64,000 nt of DNA from Spirochaetia bacterium (GCA_026002045.1 BOAV01000003.1:1-64000); one strand, 5' to 3'; shown: positions 11,151-20,581, counted from the stretch's first letter. Numbers and translations: made by a program. Notes: generated by a model not told the origin, from the sequence alone.

Positions 11151-11945
11151 ATGAAGATTTTGAGCTGGAACGTCAACGGAATCCGGGCGGTGGAGAAAAA
11201 AGGTTTTGTGGGGTGGGTGGCCGAAGAATCAGCGGACCTGCTCTGTATCCAGGAAACCAAGGCCCGTCCTGAACAGCTTTCGGCGGATTTAATCAGCCCC
11301 AAAGACAATGCCGGGGCGGTCTATACGAGCTACTGGGCCAGCGCCAAGAAGGCGGGCTATTCGGGGGTCGCCATTTACAGCAAGGTGAAACCTCTGGACC
11401 TAAAGCCTCTGGGGCTCAGCGCCTTTGACGATGAGGGCCGGGTCCTCCGGGCCGAATTTAAGGACTTTACCCTTATATCGGCCTATTTTCCCAATTCCCA
11501 GGACGGGGGCGCCCGGCTGGGTTACAAGCTTGATTTCTGCGCCGCCATTCTGGAACTGTGTAATACTTATGTGTCTCAAAAGAGGCACTTTGTGCTCTGC
11601 GGGGATTACAACATCGCCCATACCCCCATCGACATTGCCCGGCCCAAGGAGAACGAGGGCAACGCCGGTTACCTCCCGGAGGAGCGGGCCTGGATGGACG
11701 CTTTTACCGCGGCGGGGCACGTGGACACCTTCCGCAGCCTCCACCCCGGCGAGGCCGGGCACTACAGTTGGTGGTCCTACCGGGCCAATGCGCGGGCACG
11801 GAATGTGGGGTGGCGGATCGACTATCACTGTGTGGACAAGGCCTTTATGCCCAAGGTCAGCAGTTCCATTATCCGGCCCGAGGTGCAGGGGGCGGATCAT
11901 TGCCCGGTGCAGATCGAATTGGATATAAAGCTCAAGGGGAAGTAA
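11151..11945 (+). CDS. xth: Exodeoxyribonuclease III (AP endonuclease)
   Basis: A 264-residue member of the ExoIII/AP endonuclease family, repairing abasic sites in DNA. Visible active-site blocks are WNVNGIRA (residues 6-13), the metal-binding Glu in CIQETKA near 34, CGDYNIAHTPID near 150, and the terminal GADHCPVQIEL with the catalytic Asp-His. The start at ATG 11151 is fixed by MKILSWNVNG; an ATG 21 bases upstream is in frame but adds nothing conserved. No ribosome-binding site precedes it. Confidence 0.94.
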   Translation: MKILSWNVNGIRAVEKKGFVGWVAEESADLLCIQETKARPEQLSADLISPKDNAGAVYTSYWASAKKAGYSGVAIYSKVKPLDLKPLGLSAFDDEGRVLRAEFKDFTLISAYFPNSQDGGARLGYKLDFCAAILELCNTYVSQKRHFVLCGDYNIAHTPIDIARPKENEGNAGYLPEERAWMDAFTAAGHVDTFRSLHPGEAGHYSWWSYRANARARNVGWRIDYHCVDKAFMPKVSSSIIRPEVQGADHCPVQIELDIKLKGK

Positions 11946-12530
11946 ATGCGTATCAAATACAATGCACCGGTGGTGCTCACCTTTGCCCTTATCAGCGCCA
12001 GTGTGCTGCTCCTGACCCATTTCTTTTTTTATTCCCTGACCGATGATTGGTTCAGGGTTCTCGGCCAGGGTTCTTTTAACCGCCGCAGCATCCATAGCTG
12101 GGTTACCCTTGTCTCCCATGTGGCGGGTCATGCCGACTGGAACCACCTGATCAACAACTTCGCCCTTATCCTTATGCTCGGTCCCATTCTGGAAGTAACC
12201 TACGGTTCCTTCTCCCTGTTTATCATGATCCTGATCACATCCGTGGTCACCGGCGCCCTGAACGTCCTTTTTTTCAGGACAAGCCTGGAGGGCGCTTCCG
12301 GTGTGGTATTCATGATGATCCTTTTGGCCTCATTTACCAACTTCCAGGAGGGGGAAATTCCCCTTACTTTTATTTTGATATTGGTCCTGTATTTGGGGCG
12401 GGAGCTTTTTAACTCCTTTAGCTCCAACAATATTTCTGAATTTGCCCATATCGTGGGGGGCTTCTGCGGGAGCCTCTTTGGTTTTTTAAATCCCCCAACC
12501 CCAAGAACCAGGAAGAGGCTTGAACAATGA
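11946..12530 (+). CDS. Rhomboid-family intramembrane serine protease
   Basis: A 194-residue membrane protein, near the minimal six-helix rhomboid length. WNHLINN near residue 64 matches the conserved H-xxx-N of helix 2, GASG near residue 116 carries the catalytic serine (GxSG), and AHIVGG near residue 166 carries the catalytic histidine. It should therefore be active. It follows the exonuclease gene directly and overlaps the next gene by four bases (ATGA). Confidence 0.85.
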   Translation: MRIKYNAPVVLTFALISASVLLLTHFFFYSLTDDWFRVLGQGSFNRRSIHSWVTLVSHVAGHADWNHLINNFALILMLGPILEVTYGSFSLFIMILITSVVTGALNVLFFRTSLEGASGVVFMMILLASFTNFQEGEIPLTFILILVLYLGRELFNSFSSNNISEFAHIVGGFCGSLFGFLNPPTPRTRKRLEQ

Positions 12531-13135
12531 AAAAGGAATTTTTGCCCTACGACACCGTACGGAACAACACCCTCAAGCTTGCCCACCGGATCTATCACGA
12601 TGGGTTTATTCCCGATGTGATCTACGTATCCCTCCGGGGCGGGGCCTATCTGGGTAACGTGATCAGCGAATACTTCAAGATAGTCCGCAGGGACGCCCAC
12701 CCGGTGTATTACGCGGCGGTGGTTGCCCGGTCCTACTCGGATGTGCGCACATCGGACAAGATCACCGTGGAAGGCTGGACCTATGCGCCGGAGCATCTGC
12801 GGATCGGGGACAAGGTGCTCCTGGTGGACGATATCTTTGACACGGGCCAGACCATCAACCACCTGGCGGAGATCATCCTGGAGCGGGGCATCCCCCGGAA
12901 GGACCTTAAAATTGCCGTCCACGACTACAAGTATTTTTTCGATAAACCGGAACAGCTCCCCTTTCAGCCCGATTACTGGTGCCGCAAACACGATCTTTCC
13001 GTCAAGGACGAGGACCGCTGGATCCACTACATGAGCCACGAACTGGTGGGCCTGAGCGAAAGCGAGTTGGAAGCCAATTACTACGCCGCGGACCCGGAAC
13101 TGCGGGAAGTGCTCAAGGTAATAAATCAAAAGTGA
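12527..13135 (+). CDS. Phosphoribosyltransferase family protein
   Basis: A 202-residue type I PRTase. The PRPP-binding motif LLVDDIFDTGQT lies near residues 97-108, and a YVSLRGGAYLG loop near 29-40 resembles the pyrophosphate loop. Purine PRTases (hypoxanthine or xanthine type) are the closest in pattern, but the base specificity cannot be read. Its stop overlaps the GTG start of rnhB by four bases. Confidence 0.8.
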   Translation: MKKEFLPYDTVRNNTLKLAHRIYHDGFIPDVIYVSLRGGAYLGNVISEYFKIVRRDAHPVYYAAVVARSYSDVRTSDKITVEGWTYAPEHLRIGDKVLLVDDIFDTGQTINHLAEIILERGIPRKDLKIAVHDYKYFFDKPEQLPFQPDYWCRKHDLSVKDEDRWIHYMSHELVGLSESELEANYYAADPELREVLKVINQK

Positions 13136-13692
13136 TTTGCGGGATCGATGAGGCCGGCCGGGGTCCCCTGGCAGGTCCCGTCTGCGCCGCCGCAGTAATT
13201 CTACCGCCGGACTTTCCCATCGAAATCCTCAACGATTCCAAAAAGCTTAGTGCCCCCCGGCGCGCTGCGGCCCGGCTGGTGATTTGCGAAAAGGCAGTTG
13301 CCTGGGGTATCGGCTGGGCCTCGGCGGCGGAAATCGACGAAATCAATATTTTGCAGGCCAGCCTTTTGGCAATGAAGCGGGCCTGGGAGGAAATGGTCCT
13401 GTTCCGTCCGGTAGATGGCGTGGAAGCCATCATCGACGGCCTTTTTGCCCCGGATATCCCCATCCCCTGCAAGCCCATGGTCAAGGCCGATGCCAAGGTA
13501 CCGGAGGTGATGGCCGCCTCAATTCTGGCCAAAACCGCCCGTGACCGCATGATGGAACGCTATGATTGGTTTTACCCCGAATACGGCTACGAAAAACACA
13601 AGGGCTATCCCACCAAAGCCCACCGGGAAGCGGTACTCCGCTATGGCCCTTCACCGATCCAACGGATGAGCTTTACGGTGAAAAAGCCTTAA
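13132..13692 (+). CDS. rnhB: Ribonuclease HII
   Basis: A 186-residue enzyme that removes ribonucleotides from DNA. GIDEAGRGPLAGPV near the N-terminus holds the first Asp-Glu pair, EAIIDGL the third acid, and KADAKVPEVMAASILAKTARDR the last active-site block. GTG 13132 is chosen because it starts just before the conserved GIDEAGRG and overlaps the preceding stop as GTGA; the frame is open further upstream only as a shadow of the previous gene. Confidence 0.93.
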   Translation: MICGIDEAGRGPLAGPVCAAAVILPPDFPIEILNDSKKLSAPRRAAARLVICEKAVAWGIGWASAAEIDEINILQASLLAMKRAWEEMVLFRPVDGVEAIIDGLFAPDIPIPCKPMVKADAKVPEVMAASILAKTARDRMMERYDWFYPEYGYEKHKGYPTKAHREAVLRYGPSPIQRMSFTVKKP

Positions 13693-13727
13693 AGACGCCC
13701 TTTTATCCCTTGTAAATATTAATGCTA

Positions 13728-13762
13728 AGTGTTATATTTTCTTAAAGACTAGTGTTAGATTT
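13728..13762 (+). promoter_or_regulatory. Tandem extended -10-like direct repeats before the ATPase gene
   Basis: AGTGTTATATTT (13728-13739) and AGTGTTAGATTT (13751-13762) are direct repeats 23 bases apart. Each contains TGT followed by TATATT or TAGATT, that is, an extended -10 shape. They may be two tandem promoters or two copies of a protein-binding site. Confidence 0.45.
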
Positions 13763-13779
13763 GCAAGAAGGGGTTTGCG

Positions 13780-15018
13780 GTGGCGGTGGTTGAAAGAAGG
13801 GTTGCGGAACTGGTCGCACGGGACTTGGAAGATATAGAAGCCGTATTCATTAACGGGGGGCGGCAGACCGGCAAGAGCACCTTTGCGGAAGCCTTTGGCG
13901 GGGAGTACAAAAAGGTAATTTACGCTTCATTTGATGACGTCACCCTGCGCTCGGCGGAGATGGCTTCCCCCGGGCAGACCTTTGCGGATATCGAAGAAGG
14001 CTTGGTCATCCTCGACGAAATTCAGCATGTACCCCTTTCGTTTCTGGCCTTAAAATCAAAAATTGATGAAATGCGGCGCAAAAAAAAGAAGATGAAATTT
14101 CTTTTGACCGGTTCTGCGGATATCATGCTTTTACCAAAACTTGCAGAAGCCCTGGTAGGACGAATGTATGTCAGAACCATGTACCCTTTTTCCGCAGCGG
14201 AGGTGTTAAATGGCCCCGGCGGTTTTATCAAAAAATTATTTAAGGGGCCGCCTGATACCGGCCGTCAGTTTACGAAACCTGATATAGCCAAGGTTATTTC
14301 CAAAGCTACTTTTCCCCAGGTTTCACTGGAGGTAAAAAACAAGGAGCCGTGGTTCAGGAATTATATCAATACCCTGCTGGAACGGGATGTTAAAAATTTT
14401 TCCGATATTGACCGGATCGAAATTTTCCCCCGGATGCTTTCAATTCTTGCAAACAGGGTAGGGGGGCTGGTGAACGATGCCGATATGGCCCTGGCCCTCA
14501 AGGTGAGCCAGCCCACGGTTAAGCGCTACCACACGCTGCTGAACGGGGTGTTTTTAACCTACCTGCTGCCCCCCTGGTTTAAAAACATGGAAAAACGCCT
14601 GGTAAAATCCCCCAAGATATATTTTACCGATACCCTGCTGCTCTGCCACATCCTGGGCCTCCTCCCCGGCGAAATCAGGAAAATGCGGCCCGAGCTTTAC
14701 GGCTTTGTGCTGGAAAATTTTGCCGCCTCCGAACTGAATAAAGAGCTCTCCCTTATGGACAACGGTAAACTCTTTCATTTCAGAACCAGCGACAAAAAGG
14801 AAGTTGATTTTATTGTTGAGGACCGTGACGGCAGAATCCTTGCGCTGGAAGTGAAGGCTTCATCTTCGGTGGTGAGCGATGACTTTAAGCATATCCGTTT
14901 TTTGCAGAACACCCTGGGGAATGAATTTGTCCGGGGCGTGGTTCTGTACCAGGGGGAGCGGGCGATCCGCTTTGACAAGGATCTGTATGCGGCGCCGCTT
15001 TCGGCGCTCTGGGAATGA
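13780..15018 (+). CDS. AAA ATPase with DUF4143 domain
   Basis: A 412-residue protein of the AAA_14/DUF4143 family, widespread in bacteria and archaea and of unknown role. Walker A is GGRQTGKST (about 26-34) and Walker B VILDEIQ (about 75-81). A winged-helix-like stretch (LKVSQPTVKRYHTLL) lies near 237-252. Near 340-362 a KEVDFIV...LALEVKAS pattern matches the D...ExK core of the PD-(D/E)xK nuclease fold. GTG start with AAGAAGGGG upstream. It stands alone, which is usual for this often-transferred family. Confidence 0.82.
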   Translation: MAVVERRVAELVARDLEDIEAVFINGGRQTGKSTFAEAFGGEYKKVIYASFDDVTLRSAEMASPGQTFADIEEGLVILDEIQHVPLSFLALKSKIDEMRRKKKKMKFLLTGSADIMLLPKLAEALVGRMYVRTMYPFSAAEVLNGPGGFIKKLFKGPPDTGRQFTKPDIAKVISKATFPQVSLEVKNKEPWFRNYINTLLERDVKNFSDIDRIEIFPRMLSILANRVGGLVNDADMALALKVSQPTVKRYHTLLNGVFLTYLLPPWFKNMEKRLVKSPKIYFTDTLLLCHILGLLPGEIRKMRPELYGFVLENFAASELNKELSLMDNGKLFHFRTSDKKEVDFIVEDRDGRILALEVKASSSVVSDDFKHIRFLQNTLGNEFVRGVVLYQGERAIRFDKDLYAAPLSALWE

Positions 15019-15119
15019 TGATGTATTGAGGACCTTGCCCTGCATAAGCCTTTACGGGTATGCTGAATTGTATCATTCGGGCTGTATATCCTGAAATCCT
15101 TTTCTATTGGAATATATTC

Positions 15120-15818
15120 ATGAAACGAACACTTTTTTTCGTATTGACAGTTCTGGTTTTAATTGGTTGTAAGGGGGGCGGAAAGACCGATTCCGGCGAT
15201 ACAGCAGTTGACGCTGACTCCTTCGTCCTGGATAAGGACGCCAGCTACGCCCTGGGTATGCAATTTGGGGCAGATGTTGGAAATATGGCCGTTAAATTTG
15301 ATAATACTTCCTTTATACAGGGCGCAAAAGATGCCCTTGAGGGGAAAAAAACAAAAATGACTGTGGAGGAGGCTGCCGTCAAGGTTCAAACCGCATATGC
15401 GGCGTTTATGGATAAGCAGTTCGAACCCCTCAGGCAGGCGGAGACCGATTTTCTTGCGGAGAACGCCCGGAAAAGCGGCGTTCATGTAACCCCCAGCGGC
15501 CTTCAATATGAGGTGATTTCCGAAGGAACCGGGCCGAAACCCCAAAGCACCGATATAGTTAAAGCCCACTATAAGGGAACTTTTCTCTCAGGCGATACCT
15601 TTGACAGCTCCTATGATCGGGGTTATCCTGCGGATTTTTCCCTTGAGGAGGTTATTCCCGGTTGGACCGAAGGGATACCGCTTATGAGCGTGGGATCGAA
15701 CTACCGTTTCTATATTCCCTCCAATTTGGGATACGGAGAGCAGGGTTACGGAGAGGCGATCCCTCCCTTCTCAACCCTGATCTTTGATGTGGAACTTATT
15801 TCTATCAATGACGAATAA
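15120..15818 (+). CDS. FKBP-type peptidyl-prolyl isomerase, lipoprotein
   Basis: A 232-residue protein with a lipoprotein signal (LVLIGC, Cys near 17), an FkpA/Mip-type N-terminal dimerisation segment (ASYALGMQFGADVG and following helices, about 35-110) and an FKBP domain (about 118-230) with VKAHYKGTFLSGDTFDSSYDRG and VIPGWTEGIPLMSVG. It should assist folding in the periplasm. The frame is open to 15060, but ATG 15120 gives a clean signal peptide. A second FKBP gene follows 15 bases later. Confidence 0.9.
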   Translation: MKRTLFFVLTVLVLIGCKGGGKTDSGDTAVDADSFVLDKDASYALGMQFGADVGNMAVKFDNTSFIQGAKDALEGKKTKMTVEEAAVKVQTAYAAFMDKQFEPLRQAETDFLAENARKSGVHVTPSGLQYEVISEGTGPKPQSTDIVKAHYKGTFLSGDTFDSSYDRGYPADFSLEEVIPGWTEGIPLMSVGSNYRFYIPSNLGYGEQGYGEAIPPFSTLIFDVELISINDE

Positions 15819-15833
15819 AAAAAGGAAGCCCTT

Positions 15834-16562
15834 ATGAAAAAAATAATTGCCGCCCTCTGTTTATTTGCGGCGGCTTTTTCCCTTTACGGAAAGCCTATTG
15901 CGGAAGAGGCCGATCGGCCCGATGAAAAGCAGAATGTCAGCTATGCCTTTGGCCTGGTGCTGGGCTCCGACTTGCGGCAGACCGGCCTGGAATTTGACTA
16001 TGACGCCTTTACCGAGGGTTTCCGCACATCAGTGGAAGGCCAGGAGCCCCGCTATACCTTTGATGAGGCGGTTCAGGTGGTGCAGGCCGCTTTCCAGGCG
16101 TCCATGGCCCGGCAGGCGGAGGAAAACAGGGCAAGGGAAGCCAAATATTTGACCGAGAACGGAAAGCGGGACGGGGTGAGTACCACGGCCAGCGGCCTCC
16201 AATACGAGGTGATTAGCGCCGGTGAGGGGGAAAAACCCAGTGAAATGGCGCTGGTGCGGGTCAACTACGAAGGAACCCTTACGGACGGAACCGTATTTGA
16301 CAGCACCTGGGAGCGGAACGAAAGCGCCGAATTTCCCCTGGACCGGGTAATACCGGGCTGGCAGGAAGGCATTCAGCTTATGGGCGTGGGGGACAGCTAT
16401 ATCTTTTACATCCCATCAAGCCTGGCCTACGGTGAACAAGGCGCCGGAGATGTCATTCCCCCCTTCTCAACGTTGATCTTCAAAGTTGAACTGCTGGAAA
16501 TTCTGGAAATCCCGGTCCAGGTTCAACAAGAACAAGGTGAAGAGGGCGAATCTATCTTTTGA
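15834..16562 (+). CDS. FKBP-type peptidyl-prolyl isomerase, secreted
   Basis: A 242-residue paralogue of the preceding protein. It has a signal peptide (MKKIIAALCLFAAAFSLYG), an FkpA-like helical N-domain (QNVSYAFGLVLGSDLRQ) and an FKBP domain with VRVNYEGTLTDGTVFDSTWERN, VIPGWQEGIQLMGVG and YGEQGAGDVIPPFSTLIF. No lipobox cysteine is present, so it is probably soluble in the periplasm while its partner is anchored. A strong AAGGAAG-type ribosome site precedes ATG 15834. The 3' end overlaps the convergent NDK-like gene by 11 bases. Confidence 0.9.
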   Translation: MKKIIAALCLFAAAFSLYGKPIAEEADRPDEKQNVSYAFGLVLGSDLRQTGLEFDYDAFTEGFRTSVEGQEPRYTFDEAVQVVQAAFQASMARQAEENRAREAKYLTENGKRDGVSTTASGLQYEVISAGEGEKPSEMALVRVNYEGTLTDGTVFDSTWERNESAEFPLDRVIPGWQEGIQLMGVGDSYIFYIPSSLAYGEQGAGDVIPPFSTLIFKVELLEILEIPVQVQQEQGEEGESIF

Positions 16563-17727
16563 GATAATCGTTGATGATCGACAGCAGGGAATTTTCGCCG
16601 GTTTTGACGATGGCCCTTTCCCTTTCAAAACTTTCACGGGAATCCGAGGCATGGGCGGTGTTTACCATCACATTGCTGCCGTATTCCCGGCGCACCGTTC
16701 CCCCCGGCGCTTTGAGGGGGTCCGTGGGGCCCAGCACGTCCCGGATCTTTTGGATGGCGTTTTCCCCCTCGTAGACCAGAATCATTGATTTGACGGTCCC
16801 CGGCGCTTTCCGTTCTTTTGGCGGGCAGTTGTCGGGCTGTTTGCCGGACATAAAATTGATGATCCGGTTGAACTGATCCCGGGCATATTCCACCCCAAAA
16901 TTGCCGACCAGGGCCTTTTCGCAAGCTTCGCTGAGAAGCACGCCGAATTCCCCTTCAAGCATTTCCCTTGCCTTTTTCCCGAACACCGGGGCCAGTTTTT
17001 CCTCCAAAGCCGCCTCCACGGGGCCGTAGAATTCCAGGGCCTCCTCCAGGGAAAAACAATGCACCTTGAGCCCCACGATCCGTAAACCTGTCCGGGAGAA
17101 CATGTCGATGATGGCCCCCGGTTTTGATGAAGCGTATTGCCAGTTATCGGGCTTGATGATCACCAAGGTCTGTTCGATCCGGGAAGGGTCCGGGTACTGA
17201 ACATTGCTTATGATATTGTCCTGACCCTTGAGGAAGCGGGCAAAGAGTTTCAGGTCCCCATCGGCCCAGGTTTGACCGCGGGGGGTGAGGACCGCAGGTT
17301 CAAAATAGCTTACCCGGTCGTTTCCTTCCCCGGCGAAGATAAGGTCAGAATAGGTATCCCGGATAGTTTCCCCGGTAATGGAATCAAATTCCTGATGCTC
17401 GGGGTGCAGATGCCCGCAAATGGCCGTCAGTTTGCCGCAGGGGTCTTTCCCCCGGAAGAGGAGCAGCAGGCTGCGGTGCCGCTTGCCCCCCGAAGGGGCC
17501 AGTTTCTGTTCCACATATTCCGCCAAAAGGGTAACGCTGGGGGTTGAATTCTCATTTCGCAGGGCTGCGGCGTATTCCCGGACAAATTCCTCGTCCGGGG
17601 CAATCATCTGGACCCCCACCAGTTCCAGATCCGACTGGGAAAGCAGCCGCGCAATGACCCCCCCGGTCCGGCTCTTGGCAACCGTGTAGGGGGTTACCAG
17701 CACATAAGAAAGGGTTGTGGCTTCCAT
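16552..17727 (-). CDS. Two-domain nucleoside-diphosphate-kinase-like protein
   Basis: A 391-residue protein, about 2.5 times a normal NDK (about 140-150). The C-terminal half (from about 190) begins TLVIIKPDNWQYAS and ends with YGSNVMVNTAHASDS, which contains the catalytic histidine motif (NxxHASDS, His near 358). The N-terminal half (YVLVTPYTVAKSRTGGVIARLLSQSDLELVGVQM) has the NDK start but lacks a clear catalytic NxxHASD block, so it looks like a degenerate second domain. Likely role: phosphate transfer between NTPs and NDPs, perhaps with a regulatory half. Confidence 0.8.
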   Translation of the reverse strand: MEATTLSYVLVTPYTVAKSRTGGVIARLLSQSDLELVGVQMIAPDEEFVREYAAALRNENSTPSVTLLAEYVEQKLAPSGGKRHRSLLLLFRGKDPCGKLTAICGHLHPEHQEFDSITGETIRDTYSDLIFAGEGNDRVSYFEPAVLTPRGQTWADGDLKLFARFLKGQDNIISNVQYPDPSRIEQTLVIIKPDNWQYASSKPGAIIDMFSRTGLRIVGLKVHCFSLEEALEFYGPVEAALEEKLAPVFGKKAREMLEGEFGVLLSEACEKALVGNFGVEYARDQFNRIINFMSGKQPDNCPPKERKAPGTVKSMILVYEGENAIQKIRDVLGPTDPLKAPGGTVRREYGSNVMVNTAHASDSRESFERERAIVKTGENSLLSIINDYLKR

Positions 17728-17748
17728 ATGTTCTCCTGTTTACAAATA

Positions 17749-17757
17749 ATTATAACA
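17749..17757 (-). promoter_or_regulatory. Extended -10 promoter of the NDK-like gene
   Basis: Read on the minus strand, TGT-TATAAT forms an extended -10 box; the -35 region is weak. An AGGAGA ribosome site lies at 17737-17732, just before the start at 17727. Confidence 0.5.
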
Positions 17758-17820
17758 TGAAAAATGCTGATTTGAGAAGAAAAATTTACTATAATACGGA
17801 GGAACGCCTCACACCCGCCC

Positions 17821-19182
17821 CTAATTCCTGAACGAATGTATCGGCGCCGGAATCCTGCCCCCCCGTGAAATAAAAGCATCGCTGGAAGCCTTGTGGACTT
17901 CCATGATCGGCGCGCCGCCCAGGAGGCCGCCGAACTCGGCCCAGTCGCCGGCTTTTTTGCCGGGGACGGGGATGACCCGGACGGCGGTGGTTTTGTTGTT
18001 CACCATGCCGATGGCCATTTCATCGGCGATGATGGCCGAAATCGTGGAGGCGGGGGTGTCGCCGGGTAAGGCGATCATGTCCAGGCCCACGGAACAGACG
18101 CTGGTCATGGCTTCGAGTTTGTCAAGGTTGATTGAGCCGGAGCGGACCGCGGCGACCATGCCTTCGTCTTCGGAGACGGGGATGAAGGCCCCGGAGAAAC
18201 CGCCCACATGGGTTGAGGCCATTACCCCGCCCTTCTTCACCATGTCGGTGAGCATTGCAAGGGCGGCGGTGGTGCCGTGGGTTCCCGCGGATTCAAGGCC
18301 CATCTCCTCAAGGATGCGGGCCACCGAGTCGCCGACCGCCGGGGTGGGAGCCAGGGAGAGGTCCAGAATGCCGAAGGGAACGCCGAGCCGCTTGGCGGCC
18401 TCCATCCCCACGAGCTGGCCCATGCGGGTAATCTTGAAGGCGGTCTTTTTGATGACATCCGCAAGCTCGTCAAAGCCGGCGTCCCGGTGGGATTCCAGGG
18501 CGGCTTTTACCACGCCGGGGCCGGAGACCCCCACGTTGAGGCAGCTCTCCGCCTCGCCGGGACCGTGGAAGGCGCCGGCCATAAAGGGATTATCCTCCGG
18601 CGCGTTGCAGAACACCACGAGCTTTGCGCAGCCGATGCCGTCACGGTCCGCAGTCCTTTCAGCGGCGGCCTTGATAATTTCACCCATGCGGCGCACCGCG
18701 TTCATGTTGATGCCGCTCTTGCTGCTCGCCACATTCACCGAAGCGCAGACCCGGCTCGTGGAAGATAAGGCCGCAGGAATGGAACCGATGAGCCGTTCAT
18801 CACCTTTGGTAAAACCCTTCTGTACCAGTGCGGAAAAGCCCCCCACAAAATCGATCCCCAGTTCCCCGGCAATTTCGTCCAGGCATTGAGCGTATGGGGT
18901 GTAGTCCTCGTCATCGGAGGAAGCGGCAACCAGGGCCATGGGCGTAACCGAAAGCCGTTTGTTGATGATGGGGATGCCGTACTCGGTTTCAATTTCCCGG
19001 CCAACGCTTACCAAAGGACCTGCAAGGCGCAGCAGCTTTTCCCGGATACGCCTGCGGGTTTCCGCCCCGGAGGATGCGGCGCAGTCAAGCAGGGACACAC
19101 CCAATGTGATGGCCCGGATATCCAGCTTGTACCGGATAAACATATCAACCGTTTCTTTTATTTCGTAGGGCGTGAATAGCAT
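17821..19182 (-). CDS. PFL/UPF0210 family protein (DUF711)
   Basis: A 453-residue cytoplasmic protein of the UPF0210 (DUF711) family, distantly related to pyruvate formate-lyase-like folds and of unknown function. It has the full family length with the conserved start ([25 protein letters not shown]) and end ([35 protein letters not shown]). The ACT-domain gene two bases upstream is its constant partner in many bacteria. The last 107 bases of this gene are duplicated, inverted, at 24170-24277. Confidence 0.9.
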   Translation of the reverse strand: MLFTPYEIKETVDMFIRYKLDIRAITLGVSLLDCAASSGAETRRRIREKLLRLAGPLVSVGREIETEYGIPIINKRLSVTPMALVAASSDDEDYTPYAQCLDEIAGELGIDFVGGFSALVQKGFTKGDERLIGSIPAALSSTSRVCASVNVASSKSGINMNAVRRMGEIIKAAAERTADRDGIGCAKLVVFCNAPEDNPFMAGAFHGPGEAESCLNVGVSGPGVVKAALESHRDAGFDELADVIKKTAFKITRMGQLVGMEAAKRLGVPFGILDLSLAPTPAVGDSVARILEEMGLESAGTHGTTAALAMLTDMVKKGGVMASTHVGGFSGAFIPVSEDEGMVAAVRSGSINLDKLEAMTSVCSVGLDMIALPGDTPASTISAIIADEMAIGMVNNKTTAVRVIPVPGKKAGDWAEFGGLLGGAPIMEVHKASSDAFISRGGRIPAPIHSFRN

Positions 19183-19184
19183 TA

Positions 19185-19454
19185 CTAAATCCTGTGCATT
19201 GCGCTGAACACGCGCTCGTGCATCAAACTGATGGATACGTTCAGGGTTTCTCCCAATTCCGACAATTCAGCCTTAACCGCGTCAAGGGTTTTTGTGCTGG
19301 AAGAAAGATCCACCATCATCATCATGACAAAATTTCCCGAAAGGATGGTTTGGCTGATATCTTCGATGTTAATTTTCCGTTCCGCGAGAAATGCGCTGAC
19401 CCTGGCGATGATACCGACCTGATCGGTTCCCACCACGGTGATAATTGCGTTCAT
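19185..19454 (-). CDS. ACT domain protein, UPF0237 family
   Basis: An 89-residue ACT-domain protein starting [38 protein letters not shown] domains bind amino acids or similar small ligands, so it may sense a ligand for the downstream UPF0210 protein. ATG 19454 gives the family's usual length and has GGGGG upstream; ATG 19472 is in frame and would add six residues. The next gene starts two bases after its stop. Confidence 0.88.
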   Translation of the reverse strand: MNAIITVVGTDQVGIIARVSAFLAERKINIEDISQTILSGNFVMMMMVDLSSSTKTLDAVKAELSELGETLNVSISLMHERVFSAMHRI

Positions 19455-19483
19455 CTGATTAAAGGCCCCCATTATTATTGTTG

Positions 19484-20581
19484 TTAATCGTTCTCTATCT
19501 TGTGTTCGGTGAGGAAGAGATCCAGCACCGTAAGAAACAGTATTACTATCATGGGCCCCAGGATAAGGCCGTTGAAGCCGAAGGCGCTCAGGCCCCCCAT
19601 GATGGCGAAAAAGATGATCAAAGGGTGGAGCTGGATGCGATCCTTTAAAAACATGGGCCGCAGCACATTATCCAAAAGTGAGATAAAGACGGCGGAAACC
19701 ACCAGGAAAATCACCCCATTAACCACATCCCCGGTTAAGAGCCGGATAAGCCCCAGGGGCCACCACACGAGGCTGCCGCCAACCATGGGAATAAACACGC
19801 AGATAAAGGTGAGCATCGCCAATACCAGGGCGCCCTTCACTTCAAAAATAGTAAAGATGATATAGGCCATGGCTGCCTGTATCAGGGCCACCATGATGTA
19901 GCCGAAAAAGAGGTTCCGGGTAATGTCCATAAATTTACCGGTGAGGGTGGTGATGTATTCTTTGCGGATGGGAATGGCGTGAAGCACCAGCCGGGAAAGA
20001 TAGGAACCGTCAATGTAAAAAAAGAAAAGGCAGAAGATCATCAGTATAATGCCAAAGAAAAAGCTGCCCACATTCATCGCCACAGTAGTACTCAGGGCGA
20101 ACATGCGCTGCAGGCTGGAATTCAAAAGGTCCACAAGCCGTTTCTGAATCTCATCCCCGGAGATGATGATCCGGTCCGCAGAAATATCTTTTATGAGATT
20201 AGAAAGATTTGCAAAAAGATCCTGAAGGGCTTCGGGCTTGTCATTAAACACGTCCCGGACAAAACGCATCAGATCCAGTATCTGCCGGGAAAAGATGGAT
20301 GCTACAAAGGTGAGGGGAATCAAAATGATGACTGCGGTACCGACAGCAAAAACCGCCGCCAAAATATTTTTGATGATTACCCCGCTGGTTTTGGTAACAT
20401 CAACATTCCGAATAATCCGGTGATGAATGGGGCTGATCAGCACATAGAGCAGGGTGGACCAGAGGAGCACCGTGAAAAAGGGCGCAAAAAGCCGGCACAC
20501 CATGACAAGGAGGAGAATGAGGATACCCCCAAAGACGAAGGTCTGTACCGTCTTGGACGGAGGCTGGCTGTTATCGCTCAT
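19484..20581 (-). CDS. AI-2E family transporter
   Basis: A 365-residue membrane protein of the AI-2 exporter (PerM/YdiK/TqsA) family. About eight hydrophobic segments are visible, with the periplasmic helical region between about residues 80 and 160 and a C-terminal ALVLAMLTFICVFIPMVGGSLVWWP-like segment. Members export the AI-2 signal or act as ion antiporters; the substrate is not readable here. The start overlaps the stop of the upstream TPR gene by four bases, so the two are translationally coupled. Confidence 0.85.
   Translation of the reverse strand: MSDNSQPPSKTVQTFVFGGILILLLVMVCRLFAPFFTVLLWSTLLYVLISPIHHRIIRNVDVTKTSGVIIKNILAAVFAVGTAVIILIPLTFVASIFSRQILDLMRFVRDVFNDKPEALQDLFANLSNLIKDISADRIIISGDEIQKRLVDLLNSSLQRMFALSTTVAMNVGSFFFGIILMIFCLFFFYIDGSYLSRLVLHAIPIRKEYITTLTGKFMDITRNLFFGYIMVALIQAAMAYIIFTIFEVKGALVLAMLTFICVFIPMVGGSLVWWPLGLIRLLTGDVVNGVIFLVVSAVFISLLDNVLRPMFLKDRIQLHPLIIFFAIMGGLSAFGFNGLILGPMIVILFLTVLDLFLTEHKIEND

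Noticed and set aside
17891..18889. Plus-strand open frame of 332 codons
   Set aside because: Antisense shadow of the UPF0210 gene; composition rich in Ser, Pro and Arg, with no domain.
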